Assembly (NCBI GenBank): GCA_900556975.1
Contig: USQZ01000029.1
Location: 1 to 21,834, forward strand
Origin: an uncultured Clostridium sp.
GTDB lineage: Bacteria; Bacillota; Clostridia; TANB77; CAG-508
Length of the DNA: 21,834 nucleotides
Reading direction: 5' to 3'
Position numbers and translations under genes: made by a program. Under the pieces are notes generated by a model. It did no database searches, had not been told where the DNA came from, and was given only the letters and a program-made list of their open reading frames with translations. The stretch's first letter is position 1, and every line of letters begins with the position of its first letter. Shown here piece after piece: positions 1 through 7,454 of this stretch.

Positions 1-40
1 ACCGCGCAGGGACCAAACGAACGAAGTGAGTTCGATTGAA

Positions 41-123
41 GCATTCTACCCGGTTAGAAAATAAAAAATATCAATTGACTATAAAGCCAATTGATATTTT
101 TATTTTCTAAATTTAAAGAATGC
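41..123. repeat. Long imperfect inverted repeat (hairpin)
   Basis: The arms at 54-77 and 88-110 are complementary over 23-24 bases with a single extra T in the left arm, around a loop of about 10 bases. An outer pair, GCATTCT at 41-47 and AGAATGC at 117-123, extends the structure. It could end transcription entering from the left, since the right arm is T-rich, but its length and nested design resemble a small palindromic repeat element more than a simple terminator. Confidence 0.75.
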
Positions 124-145
124 AGGGCAGCAAGGTGTGAGAAAA

Positions 146-200
146 TTAATATAAAATTTTTCAACCGCGGTGATTCGAAAAAACTTAATATAAATTTTTT
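146..200. repeat. AT-rich direct repeat around a GC palindrome
   Basis: A 16-base unit beginning TTAATATAAA occurs at 146-161 and again, one base different, at 185-200. Between them lies the perfect palindrome ACCGCGGT (164-171), flanked by TTTTTC and GAAAAA that could pair. No gene lies here. The role is unknown; a protein-binding site or a repeat-element remnant are both possible. Confidence 0.5.
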
Positions 201-217
201 TTAGAATAAAAGTATAA

Positions 218-342
218 AAAAGAATATTATATTTATTTTTTAGTGACGCGCAGTTTGAGAGTTTTTTCCTAACCCGCTAAACGAAGTTTTGTGGGTGGTA
301 AAATCTCTTAGCAAGGAGCAAAAATAAATATAATATTCTTTT
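218..342. repeat. Nested inverted-repeat element with perfect 23-bp outer arms
   Basis: Bases 218-240 and 320-342 are exact reverse complements over 23 bases. Inside are a looser stem (GAGA-TTTT-CC at about 257-270 against GGT-AAAA-TCTC at about 297-307) and a central AAAC/GTTT stem around CGAA at about 279-288. The sequences just inside the outer arms contain ACGCGCAG (left) and GCAAGGAG (right). These strings recur at 2-9 and, in part, at the repeats near 13.6 kb. It looks like a small non-coding palindromic element; it has no ORF. Confidence 0.75.
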
Positions 343-350
343 AAAAGTTA

Positions 351-1040
351 TTAAAGAAATTTTAGTAAATCTAAAATAATCAAATGAACGGGATAGAAGA
401 AATAAAACATTAATTTTATCTTCCCACTTGATTTCCCCTTCTTACCATTATACATCAAGATTAGAAGCAATGAACATAATGTGAAAAGAACTTGGAATAA
501 AATATATTGTAAGTTAAAAAGAGAAAATTCATAGTATGAAAATTTCTTCAAATATAATCCAAAAATTAAAAGCATTTGAACAAGCACCATATTTAATTTG
601 TTTCCTTTGAAAATATAGAAACAAATAATCATTAAAACTCCAAAAGCACCGTAATCAAATTTTAATAATTCTGCAATTACAGCTAGTAGAAGAATAACAG
701 GAATAGAAACATACTTTGACTTTATCTTATCATATACTCTAATTCCAAGTAATCCTAAGGCAAGTGTAAAGAAAATATTTAAATATAATCCATTAAATGA
801 TTTTCCAACAAATAATAAGTAAGCAGGAATTTGTGAAATCACTCCGAAAACGATTAATCTAGTCAAATATTTTTTAAAGTTTCCTGTGTGAACATACCCC
901 TCAGAAATTAAAAATGCAAACAAAAGAAAAGAAAGTTTTCCAATATATACTAAAGGAATAGAATACTGGGGATACACGAATGGTATATGGCATAATAACA
1001 TAGTAAAGCAAGCTATAAATTTTAATAAAAATGCTGACAT
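351..1040 (-). CDS. TraX family membrane protein
   Basis: A 229-residue, very hydrophobic protein with roughly seven to eight membrane segments. The first 80 residues carry the TraX-family pattern: an N-terminal LKFIACFTMLLCHIPF segment, then GKLSFLLFAFLISEG, YVHTG and KKYLTRLIVFGVISQIP. TraX was named for acetylation of F pilin in plasmids. Chromosomal TraX-like proteins of Firmicutes are usually of unknown function and are thought to be membrane acyltransferase-like. ATG at 1040 is preceded by AAGGAGT at optimal spacing. A consensus-like promoter lies just upstream, and the ribosome site can pair with sequence at the end of the preceding gene (1095-1111). The gene's 3' end abuts the palindromic element at 218-342. 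Family assignment is fairly sure; the role is not known. Confidence 0.8.
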   Translation of the reverse strand: MSAFLLKFIACFTMLLCHIPFVYPQYSIPLVYIGKLSFLLFAFLISEGYVHTGNFKKYLTRLIVFGVISQIPAYLLFVGKSFNGLYLNIFFTLALGLLGIRVYDKIKSKYVSIPVILLLAVIAELLKFDYGAFGVLMIICFYIFKGNKLNMVLVQMLLIFGLYLKKFSYYEFSLFNLQYILFQVLFTLCSLLLILMYNGKKGKSSGKIKLMFYFFYPVHLIILDLLKFL

Positions 1041-1046
1041 AAAAAT

Positions 1047-1111
1047 ACTCCTTATTTTTTTCTATTATTATATCAATTACGAGAAAGATATTTCAATAGA
1101 AAATAAGGAGT
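1047..1111 (-). promoter_or_regulatory. Inverted repeat that can hide the traX-like ribosome site
   Basis: Bases 1095-1111 are complementary to 1047-1066, apart from three extra T residues in the latter. On the minus-strand transcript the second arm contains the AAGGAGT ribosome site of the TraX-family gene, so an RNA that reads through from the ytxC-like gene can sequester it. The internal promoter (1067-1096) starts after the first arm, so its transcript would be free. An intrinsic-terminator role (arm followed by ATTTTT) is an alternative. Confidence 0.5.
1067..1096 (-). promoter_or_regulatory. Promoter for the TraX-family gene
   Basis: On the minus strand, TTGAAA (1091-1096) and TATAAT (1067-1072) are separated by 18 bases, matching a vegetative sigma-A promoter. 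The predicted start is about 1060, some 20 bases before the ATG at 1040, so the leader is short and begins downstream of the first arm of the surrounding inverted repeat. Confidence 0.65.
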
Positions 1112-1115
1112 AAAA

Positions 1116-1943
1116 TTAATCATTACTTTTATTTTTAGAATCAACAAAAGTAGTTTTATAAAAATTACAAATTTCACAATCATAACAAATAGAAATTTTG
1201 TTGCTAAATATATTTTTTAATGTTTTTAAAAATTCATCTTCTTGACTTAAAACATGAACATACAATTTATTAGGAAGTAAATTCAGAACAGTATTAAGTA
1301 CATAATCATTAGTAGAAAACGAAATATCAGATAAATATTTTGAATCGACAATGTTATTATCAATAGGAATAATGTTCTTATTCTTATCCAACAAAATTGC
1401 TTCTTGATTTAAATAAACTAAGTTAATAACATCAATTTTAGAAGGTTCAGAGTTTATATAATCACGGAGTAAAGTTATAAACTTATCATATTCTCGATTT
1501 ATAATAAAATTATTAACAGACAGATCGACCAAATATTCAAGAACTTCAATATAATCTTTTAATCGAAAATTAATAAATCCAGAAAGAATCATAGATGGAT
1601 TATTTTTTATATAATCATATACAGATATAAAAACCAAATCATCTTTACTTTGCGAATTGTCATCAATAATAGAAGAGGAAATATTAGATATTTGTAATTG
1701 TTCATAATCAGAAAAATAGAAATAATTTTTTTTAATAATCTTCTTAATTAATACTCTTTCATATATAGTAATTATTAAATTAGAAATGAATAATGAAAAA
1801 TTTTGAATAGAAGATGCATCAAAAGTAAAAACTATCTTATTTTTTCCTTCTTTAAATTTCACATCTTGTAAATTAAAATTCTTTGAAATATAAGAACAAA
1901 CTTCGTTATACTCTTTAGAATTTTCAAGAAACAGAGTAAACAT
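1116..1943 (-). CDS. ytxC: Putative sporulation protein YtxC
   Basis: A 275-residue soluble protein. It resembles the YtxC family of endospore formers, most clearly in the middle part FINFRLKDYIEVLEYLVDLS followed by VNNFIINREYDKFITLLRDY (about residues 123-163). The molecular function of YtxC is not established; the family is listed as sporulation-associated. The C-terminus holds two cysteine pairs within CYDCEICNFY (about residues 253-262), possibly metal-binding or redox active, which I note but cannot assign. ATG at 1943 has AGGAGGC at good spacing. The TraX-family gene follows on the same strand after 75 bases. No clear promoter was found upstream. Assignment rests on recognising the family pattern by eye. 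Confidence 0.7.
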   Translation of the reverse strand: MFTLFLENSKEYNEVCSYISKNFNLQDVKFKEGKNKIVFTFDASSIQNFSLFISNLIITIYERVLIKKIIKKNYFYFSDYEQLQISNISSSIIDDNSQSKDDLVFISVYDYIKNNPSMILSGFINFRLKDYIEVLEYLVDLSVNNFIINREYDKFITLLRDYINSEPSKIDVINLVYLNQEAILLDKNKNIIPIDNNIVDSKYLSDISFSTNDYVLNTVLNLLPNKLYVHVLSQEDEFLKTLKNIFSNKISICYDCEICNFYKTTFVDSKNKSND

Positions 1944-1997
1944 ACAATAAGCCTCCTACAAAAGTATTATTGACACTTTGTAATAGTTTATTCCAAA

Positions 1998-2033
1998 AGA
2001 AAAAAAAAGAGTTTGTCATATCACGACAAACTC
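1998..2033 (-). terminator. Intrinsic terminator of the GH57 gene
   Basis: GAGTTTGTC (2009-2017) pairs perfectly with GACAAACTC (2025-2033) around a 7-base loop. On the minus strand the stem is followed by a run of T residues (A-run at 1999-2008 on plus). It sits just past the stop codon of the gene ending at 2046, and separates it from the ytxC-like gene. Confidence 0.9.
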
Positions 2034-2045
2034 AAAATATATATT

Positions 2046-3635
2046 TTATTTATAAATTCTATAATCAATATCAGTAAAAATTAAATCTTGCTCATAAATA
2101 TCATCAACAAATTTTTCATCAATCTTATCATTTTTAATTTGATAATACAATTTTGTAAAACGACCGATATGCTGTTTGATTCTCTTTTTAGCATAATCAA
2201 CCATAGTTCCATTGGTGATAATAAATAGCCAATCACTACTTTGAGCAAGTAAAAGTTCACGAGCACATTGATTTAATGCCTTTTTTCTTGTACCATCTTC
2301 TTCGTCAGGGAACATATTAGCAAGTTCAACCATTCTGTTTCCAGCTTTGTGAAGATGACGATGAGCATAATCATTTGTTGGATTAAGCCACACTTCACTA
2401 TATCCGTTAGCACCCCAACTTGAACGGCAAGGAGAGGCAACTTGAATATTTGGATGTCTGTCAATATAATCTCCAGGAGTTATAAGACTGAAATTACAAT
2501 CATCATAATAAATTTTCTTAAATAAAACATATAACCAATAAGGACCTTCATACCACCAATGTCCATAAAGTTCAGCATCATAAGGACAAACAACAATAGG
2601 AGGAGTATCAATAAATTTTGCAAGTGTATCTATTTGAGCAGTTCTTGAATCAAGAAAATGACCAGCTTGTCTTTCAGCTGTATCCATAGCCCATCTAGGA
2701 TTATAATAATCTTTTTCACCAGATTTAGAAGTAATTCTATAATACTTAATTCCAGTATGAACACGCACACCATTAGAAGCAATGTAAGGTTTTATATAAT
2801 CATAATCTAAATCATATCCAATATCTCTATAAAATTCTCTATAATTAAAATCACCTGGGTAACCACAAATAGAACTCCAAACTTGTTTTGAAGACTCGAT
2901 ATCTCTACCAAATGCAACCAAACCACCAGGAGAAACAATAGGTGCAAATGTTCCATAAAGTGGGGCAGGGTCAGCATATAAAATTCCATGTGATTCTACA
3001 ATAGCATATTCAATACCAAACTCTTTCAAATATTGATCAGCTTCAGGAATATATCCACATTCAGGAAGCCAAATTCCACGAGGTTGTCTACCAAAATATT
3101 TTTTATATGTTTGAACTCCAACAGCAATTTGAGCTCTAACTGTTTGAGGAGTAACATAAAGTATAGGAAAATATCCATGCGTAGCACCACAAGTAATAAT
3201 CTCCAAAAATCCAGCATCTTGAAAATGCTTAAATCCAGTTATTAAATTGCAATCATAAACATCCCTAAAAACATGTAAATCATTAGAATATCTATCATAA
3301 TAATATTGAGCTAAATTATGAACTCTTTCATCATAAACCGTTCTCTTTAATTCTTTTTTTGCAAGCTCAATATGTTTCTTTAAATATTTAATATAACGTT
3401 CTTGTAATAATTTGTTATCAAGCATATATAAAAGTGGAGGAGTCATTGTCATCGTTAATCTAAACTTAACATTTTCTTCTTCTAACTTCTTGAAATTAAG
3501 TAATAATGGAATATAAGTTTCAGACATTGCTTCAAAAAGCCATTGTTCCTCTAAATAATCTTCACTTTCAGGATGGTGAATAAATGGCAAATGGGCATGA
3601 AGTATAAAAGTAACGTATCCTTTATTTTTATCCAT
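2046..3635 (-). CDS. GH57 1,4-alpha-glucan branching enzyme (DUF1957)
   Basis: A 529-residue cytosolic enzyme expected to cut alpha-1,4 glucan chains and re-attach them by alpha-1,6 links, making branches in a glycogen-like polymer. The GH57 barrel starts with the HAHLPF motif (13-18). The expected nucleophile is Glu192 in WLPECGYIPEAD. The acid/base is Asp353 in CPYDAELYGHWWYEGP. A helical region then leads to the C-terminal DUF1957-type part (about 425-529). These positions match the known archaeal and Thermus GH57 branching enzymes, and the length is normal for them. ATG at 3635 follows AAAGGAG. The gene has its own promoter and terminator, next to a DUF4912 gene and opposite a GT4 glycogen-synthase-like gene, which supports a role in storage glucan. 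Alternative: a GH57 amylase; the tail and context favour branching. Confidence 0.88.
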   Translation of the reverse strand: MDKNKGYVTFILHAHLPFIHHPESEDYLEEQWLFEAMSETYIPLLLNFKKLEEENVKFRLTMTMTPPLLYMLDNKLLQERYIKYLKKHIELAKKELKRTVYDERVHNLAQYYYDRYSNDLHVFRDVYDCNLITGFKHFQDAGFLEIITCGATHGYFPILYVTPQTVRAQIAVGVQTYKKYFGRQPRGIWLPECGYIPEADQYLKEFGIEYAIVESHGILYADPAPLYGTFAPIVSPGGLVAFGRDIESSKQVWSSICGYPGDFNYREFYRDIGYDLDYDYIKPYIASNGVRVHTGIKYYRITSKSGEKDYYNPRWAMDTAERQAGHFLDSRTAQIDTLAKFIDTPPIVVCPYDAELYGHWWYEGPYWLYVLFKKIYYDDCNFSLITPGDYIDRHPNIQVASPCRSSWGANGYSEVWLNPTNDYAHRHLHKAGNRMVELANMFPDEEDGTRKKALNQCARELLLAQSSDWLFIITNGTMVDYAKKRIKQHIGRFTKLYYQIKNDKIDEKFVDDIYEQDLIFTDIDYRIYK

Positions 3636-3662
3636 AAAAATCTCCTTTATTTTTTAAGTGTA

Positions 3663-3692
3663 ATAATAAAAAGCTTATATAAAATTCTTCAA
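3663..3692 (-). promoter_or_regulatory. Promoter for the GH57 branching enzyme
   Basis: On the minus strand TTGAAG (3687-3692) and TATTAT (3663-3668) are 18 bases apart. It lies directly after the terminator of the DUF4912 gene, so the branching enzyme appears able to be transcribed independently. Confidence 0.5.
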
Positions 3693-3694
3693 TA

Positions 3695-3741
3695 GAAAAA
3701 GGCAAAAGCAATTAATTAAATTTAAAAACATAGCTTTTGCC
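3695..3741 (-). terminator. Intrinsic terminator of the DUF4912 gene
   Basis: GGCAAAAGC (3701-3709) and GCTTTTGCC (3733-3741) form a 9-bp perfect stem with a long AT-rich loop. On the minus strand it is followed by TTTTTC (plus-strand A residues at 3696-3700). It lies six bases beyond the stop of the gene ending at 3747. Confidence 0.8.
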
Positions 3742-3746
3742 AAATC

Positions 3747-4676
3747 TTATTTAAAAGTAGAAGTAGGATTTCCAGAAGATGGATTACTTAAACTAAAGAT
3801 ATTAGATAAGTTTTCTACTTGATAAATTTCTTTATACAAACTATAAAAATCAATTAATTTGTTATTAGCTAAAATATGACGTGTATCTTTATAAGTTTCT
3901 TCATTTGTTTTTACATTTCTATATTTAACCTTTGGTTTAACTTCATCAAGAAGAACATGATCATTAGGCATAACTAAGTTATTTGAAGAAGTAACTGGAA
4001 TTATAGAATTAACATCTTCGATAGGTGGTAATTCAGGATTTCTTTTTGCATAATCTTTAAAGCGTCTACCAAGTTCAACATAATATTCACTACGAGAATC
4101 AGATAAGTGAATATACCAACTATTTGCGAAATCATTAATTTCAATTTCCTGAGAATAGTTTAAAGTTTTATTATGAACTATTAAAACGGGATAAGTATCA
4201 TTAAAGAAATATTCCCCGTATTTTTCTTTATATTTTTCTCTATCAGCGTCTGAAAGATCCCAATAAACAAATAAAATTTTTGGAGTCTGAGCCAAAATTT
4301 TAACAACCGTTTCATTATAACGATAAGGTAAATCATAATATTCTAAAACACTAGCAAAATCCTTTTTTTCTTCTTTTTTAGTCTTTTTAGGAACACTTTT
4401 CTTACGAGTTGTTGCTAAAGATGGAACTTTAACAATTTTTGTTTTTCTAGTCTTTGATTTAATAGATGTACTTTTTTTAGAAGATGCTGATTTTGACTTT
4501 TTTATAGAACTTTCTTTAGTATCTTTCAAAACTGCCTTATCAGATTTAGAAGTTGACTTAGACTGCTTAGAAACTTTTTTAACTGGAGTCTTAGATGTTT
4601 TAGATTTACTGGCTGTTACTTTTTTTACTTTGTCTTTTACATCATCTTTCTTAGATTCTTTGTCGATTCTAGGCAT
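3747..4676 (-). CDS. DUF4912 domain protein with basic low-complexity N-terminus
   Basis: A 309-residue protein in two parts. Residues 1 to about 107 are almost entirely Lys, Ser, Thr and Val, are strongly basic and look disordered. Residues from about 110 to 245 carry the DUF4912 pattern: LPYRYNETVVKILAQTPKILFVYWDLSDADREKY, then YSQEIEINDFANSWYIHL and Y-V-E-L-G. DUF4912 proteins commonly sit beside GH57/DUF1957 branching enzymes and GT4 glycogen synthases, as here. The domain has no established activity, but its F-x-Y-W-D pattern resembles glucan-binding modules, so a carbohydrate-binding or scaffold role is my inference. ATG at 4676 follows AAAGGAGG by nine bases. It is transcribed away from the GT4 gene from a shared 211-base spacer. 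Confidence 0.8.
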   Translation of the reverse strand: MPRIDKESKKDDVKDKVKKVTASKSKTSKTPVKKVSKQSKSTSKSDKAVLKDTKESSIKKSKSASSKKSTSIKSKTRKTKIVKVPSLATTRKKSVPKKTKKEEKKDFASVLEYYDLPYRYNETVVKILAQTPKILFVYWDLSDADREKYKEKYGEYFFNDTYPVLIVHNKTLNYSQEIEINDFANSWYIHLSDSRSEYYVELGRRFKDYAKRNPELPPIEDVNSIIPVTSSNNLVMPNDHVLLDEVKPKVKYRNVKTNEETYKDTRHILANNKLIDFYSLYKEIYQVENLSNIFSLSNPSSGNPTSTFK

Positions 4677-4716
4677 GCATTTTTTCCTCCTTTGTAAAAT
4701 TAATAATACTTATACA

Positions 4717-4745
4717 ATAATATATATAATTATAAAAAAATACAA
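4717..4745 (-). promoter_or_regulatory. Promoter for the DUF4912 gene
   Basis: On the minus strand TTGTAT (4740-4745) and TATTAT (4717-4722) are separated by 17 bases, about 40 bases before the start codon. The surrounding spacer is almost pure A/T, so chance matches are likely; the correct spacing and location are the support. Confidence 0.45.
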
Positions 4746-4794
4746 GACTAAAATCAAAAAAATGTCGATAAAATAATTTTTTTGCAATTTCCTA

Positions 4795-4823
4795 TTTACT
4801 TTTATTTTTTTATTATATAAAAT
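4795..4823 (+). promoter_or_regulatory. Possible promoter for the GT4 gene
   Basis: TTTACT (4795-4800) and TAAAAT (4818-4823) are 17 bases apart in the divergent spacer, about 65 bases before the start codon. The hexamers are only fair matches and the region is AT-rich, so this is a weak call. Confidence 0.3.
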
Positions 4824-4887
4824 AATCACTAGAGAAATTATTTACTAAAGAAAAATAATAAAAAAACGAAAGGGGCTATTGAAAAAA

Positions 4888-6180
4888 ATGAAAATTTTAA
4901 TGTTGTCATGGGAGTATCCACCAAGAATTGTAGGAGGAATATCAAGAGTCGTACATGATTTATCTCAAAGACTAATCAAAGATGGACACGAAGTAACAGT
5001 TGTTACATATAAGGACGGAGATGTACCATACTTTGAGGATGACAATGGAGTGAAAGTTTATAGAGTTGACAATTATATGATTAGCCCTAATAACTTTATA
5101 GACTGGATAATGCAAATGAATTTCAATTTAGTTGCAAAAGCAAGTGAAATCATAAATAAAGAAGGAAAATTTGATGTAATTCATGCACATGACTGGTTAG
5201 TTGCATATGCAGCAAAATCATTGAAAAATTCATATGATATTCCAATAGTTGCAACAATACATGCAACAGAAGCTGGAAGAAATAGCGGAATCCATGATGA
5301 AACACAAAGATACATAAATGATACAGAATGGATGCTAACATATGAAGCAACAGAAGTAATAGTAAATAGCAATTATATGAAAAGTGAACTTCAAAGACTT
5401 TTCGGATTACCATATGAAAAAATAAATGTTGTTCCAAATGGAATAACACAAACTAACTTTGCAGGATACGAAAGAGATTATGAATTTAGGAGACAATTTG
5501 CAGCAGACAATGAAAAAATAATTTTATTCTCAGGAAGATTAGTATATGAAAAAGGTATTCAAAATTTAATAGCTGCAATGCCAAAAATTTTACAAGGATA
5601 TAATGATGCAAAACTAGTAATAGCAGGACGAGGTGGAATGATAGACGAGTTACGTGCACAAGTTGATTACCTAGGAATAGCAAATAAAGTATATTTCACA
5701 GGATACTTAGATCATAAGACATTATGTAAAATGTATAAATGTGCTGATATATCAGTGTTCCCAAGTACATATGAACCATTTGGAATTGTTGCACTAGAAG
5801 CAATGCTTGCAGGTATTCCTGTAGTTGTATCAGATGTTGGGGGATTAAACGAAATTGTAGATCATGGAGTAAACGGAATGAAGAGTTATGCTGGAAATCC
5901 AAACTCATTAGCAGACTCAATTCTTTCATTATTATATAATCCACAATTATGTGCAAACGTTGTAAAACAAGCAAAATTAGATGTTAAAAATAAATATAAT
6001 TGGACAAAGATAGCGCAAGACACACACTTTACATATCAAAAAGCAATTTGCCAAACAATGGCGGAAAAACAAGCTCGTCAAATTGCACAAGAAGAAGCTC
6101 AAAAAACAAAGAAAGCAAAAAATTCAGAAAAAGAAATTACAAACTTACTTGGATTCAAAAAAAGACAAGCTTATGCATAG
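4888..6180 (+). CDS. GT4-family glycogen synthase-like glucosyltransferase
   Basis: A 430-residue GT-B glycosyltransferase that probably extends an alpha-1,4 glucan from a nucleotide-sugar. It opens with MKILMLSWEYPPRIVGGISR, where the glycine pair at 16-17 is the N-domain nucleotide loop. The C-domain has GRLVYEKG (216-223, Arg217 and Lys222) and the EX7E motif EPFGIVALE (Glu296, Glu304) followed by PVVVSDVGG. This matches bacterial GT4 GlgA-like and GlgM-like enzymes rather than the longer GT5 GlgA. Residues about 391-430 are an extra charged Gln/Lys/Glu-rich tail. A TTG at 4879 is in frame but only three bases from the AAAGGGG site, so ATG at 4888 is preferred, although its spacing of 12 is long. 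Divergent from DUF4912 and GH57 genes. A sucrose- or trehalose-type glycosyltransferase is less likely given that context. Confidence 0.82.
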   Translation: MKILMLSWEYPPRIVGGISRVVHDLSQRLIKDGHEVTVVTYKDGDVPYFEDDNGVKVYRVDNYMISPNNFIDWIMQMNFNLVAKASEIINKEGKFDVIHAHDWLVAYAAKSLKNSYDIPIVATIHATEAGRNSGIHDETQRYINDTEWMLTYEATEVIVNSNYMKSELQRLFGLPYEKINVVPNGITQTNFAGYERDYEFRRQFAADNEKIILFSGRLVYEKGIQNLIAAMPKILQGYNDAKLVIAGRGGMIDELRAQVDYLGIANKVYFTGYLDHKTLCKMYKCADISVFPSTYEPFGIVALEAMLAGIPVVVSDVGGLNEIVDHGVNGMKSYAGNPNSLADSILSLLYNPQLCANVVKQAKLDVKNKYNWTKIAQDTHFTYQKAICQTMAEKQARQIAQEEAQKTKKAKNSEKEITNLLGFKKRQAYA

Positions 6181-6197
6181 AATGAAAAAGGTTTTAC

Positions 6198-6225
6198 AAA
6201 AGAGAGTATATCAAGCTCTCTTTTT
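6198..6225 (+). terminator. Intrinsic terminator after the GT4 gene
   Basis: AAAAGAGAG (198-206 of the 6 kb block) pairs with CTCTCTTTT (6216-6224) around a 9-base loop, ending in a T run. It lies 18 bases past the GT4 stop codon. Confidence 0.8.
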
Positions 6226-6296
6226 GCATAATAGGGAAACTCTTTGAACATCCTATTATATAAAAATCACAACAATAAAGAAAGGATGATTTTAAA

Positions 6297-6632
6297 ATGA
6301 ACGTATATGATGAAGTTAACAATTTAGCTAGAGCATTAAAAGAATGTAGAGAATTTACAGAATACAAAGAAGCAAAAGATAAAGTGAAATCAGTAGAAGG
6401 ATTAAGAACAAAAATAGATGAATTTGAAAAAATAAGATATGAAGAACAATTATTAGCATTACAAGGAGAAAAACAATCAGACGAAAAAATGAAAAAATTA
6501 CAAGAATTATATCAAATTTTAGTACAAAATCCTGATGTAAAAGATTATTTCGACAAAGAAGTAAGATTTAATGTTATGATGGCAGATGTAAATAAAATTA
6601 TAGGTGATGCAATTAAAGAAGTTTTAAAATAG
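6297..6632 (+). CDS. YlbF/YmcA family regulator
   Basis: A 111-residue, all-helical, highly charged protein that fits the YlbF family: N-terminal NVYDEVNNLARALKECREF, central coil, and C-terminal RFNVMMADVNKIIGDAIKEV. In Bacillus, YlbF, YmcA and YaaT form a complex that acts with RNase Y on mRNA processing and promotes Spo0A activation, competence and sporulation. Whether this protein is a YlbF or YmcA counterpart cannot be told from the sequence. ATG at 6297 follows GAAAGGATG at a slightly long spacing. It sits directly upstream of sigH but the two are probably separately transcribed, since sigH has its own promoter starting 18 bases after this stop codon. The placement beside another sporulation-entry gene supports the assignment. 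Confidence 0.8.
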   Translation: MNVYDEVNNLARALKECREFTEYKEAKDKVKSVEGLRTKIDEFEKIRYEEQLLALQGEKQSDEKMKKLQELYQILVQNPDVKDYFDKEVRFNVMMADVNKIIGDAIKEVLK

Positions 6633-6649
6633 AAAATTTGCCTAAAGTA

Positions 6650-6678
6650 TTGACATGTAAACATTTTCCAAATATAAT
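6650..6678 (+). promoter_or_regulatory. Consensus sigma-A promoter for sigH
   Basis: A perfect TTGACA (6650-6655) and perfect TATAAT (6673-6678) are separated by exactly 17 bases, ahead of sigH and tRNA-Thr. This is one of the two strongest promoters in the window. It implies high basal transcription, so repression (for example AbrB-like, as for Bacillus sigH) would be needed for growth-phase control; no operator is evident. Confidence 0.85.
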
Positions 6679-6716
6679 ACAAAGAGATTAAGCAGAAGGA
6701 TTGGTAGAAAAGCGGA

Positions 6717-7358
6717 ATGCAAAATTTATATTTTCAAAAAGAAGAATATAATAATTTAGAAGATAATGAAATAATTACTAAAATAAAAAAAGGCGATAAA
6801 AAAGCCTTAAATTATTTATTAGACAAATATACAGACGTAGTTAGCATGAAAGCAGGTAAATATTTCATTGTTGGAGCGGAAAAGGAAGACATTATTCAAG
6901 AAGGACTAATAGGACTTTTTAAGGCAATAAAAAGCTTCAACCCAGAAAAACAAAGCTCTTTTAAAACTTTTGCAAATCTATGTATTGAAAGACAATTACA
7001 AACAGCAATAAAATCTTCTATGAGACAAAAACATATGCCACTAAATTCTTATTTATCATTAAATATATCAGCATATGATGAAAATGAGGACACTAGTCTA
7101 TTAGAAGTTTTTGAAACAGAAAACGCAGCTGAAGATCCACTAGATATAGTTACAAAAAAAGAATATTATAACTTTGTTGAAGATAGAATAGAAGAAACAT
7201 TAAGTGACTTTGAAAAACAAGTATTGCATAGATACACAAACGGTGAAAGCTACACACAAATTGCAGAAAGATTAAATGCACCAGTAAAATCAGTAGACAA
7301 TGCAATTCAAAGAATTAGAAAGAAAACAGTAAAAAATATATTGAACTATGAAGAATAG
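6717..7358 (+). CDS. sigH: RNA polymerase sporulation sigma factor SigH
   Basis: A 213-residue sigma-70 family protein that directs RNA polymerase to early stationary-phase and sporulation promoters. Region 2 spans about residues 20-103, with EKEDIIQEGLIGLFKAIKSF (core binding and -10 recognition) and FKTFANLCIERQLQTAIKSS. The signature RQKHMPLNSYLSLN (103-116) is typical of SigH and separates it from other sigma factors. Region 4 (about 158-207) ends in the -35-binding helix SYTQIAERLNAPVKSVDNAIQRIRKK. Length is normal for SigH (about 210-220). ATG at 6717 is the only start, because an in-frame TAG lies at 6705-6707. Its ribosome site is weak, a clue that translation may be limited. tRNA-Thr starts nine bases after the stop, so the two are probably on one transcript. 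Confidence 0.92.
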   Translation: MQNLYFQKEEYNNLEDNEIITKIKKGDKKALNYLLDKYTDVVSMKAGKYFIVGAEKEDIIQEGLIGLFKAIKSFNPEKQSSFKTFANLCIERQLQTAIKSSMRQKHMPLNSYLSLNISAYDENEDTSLLEVFETENAAEDPLDIVTKKEYYNFVEDRIEETLSDFEKQVLHRYTNGESYTQIAERLNAPVKSVDNAIQRIRKKTVKNILNYEE

Positions 7359-7364
7359 TTCAAT
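7340..7364 (+). other. Hairpin over the sigH stop codon, before tRNA-Thr
   Basis: ATTGAACTAT (7340-7349) and ATAGTTCAAT (7355-7364) are perfect reverse complements around a 5-base loop. The sigH TAG (7356-7358) lies in the right arm and the tRNA begins three bases later. There is no T run, so it is not a terminator. A processing or stability element that separates mRNA from tRNA is the likeliest reading. Confidence 0.6.
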
Positions 7365-7367
7365 TAT

Positions 7368-7443
7368 GCTTTCATAGCTCAGTAGGTAGAGCACATCCAT
7401 GGTAAGGATGGGGTCGCCAGTTCGATTCTGGCTGAAAGCTCCA
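7368..7443 (+). tRNA. tRNA-Thr (anticodon GGT)
   Basis: All arms fold. The acceptor GCTTTCA pairs with TGAAAGC, the D stem is GCTC/GAGC, and the anticodon stem CATCC/GGATG holds the 7-base loop ATGGTAA with anticodon GGT (7401-7403), which reads ACC and ACT threonine codons. The T stem is GCCAG/CTGGC with loop TTCGATT. The 3' CCA is encoded (7441-7443). Total 76 bases with CCA. It has no separate promoter that I can see and lies nine bases after sigH. Confidence 0.96.
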
Positions 7444-7454
7444 ATAATAGAAAA

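Noticed and set aside
1..350. Insertion sequence remnant
   Set aside because: The inverted repeats are long and close together with no transposase frame between them; a non-coding repeat element fits better.
1971..1976. Plus-strand TTGACA-like promoter before 2000
   Set aside because: No acceptable -10 lies at 16-18 bases and no plus-strand gene follows.
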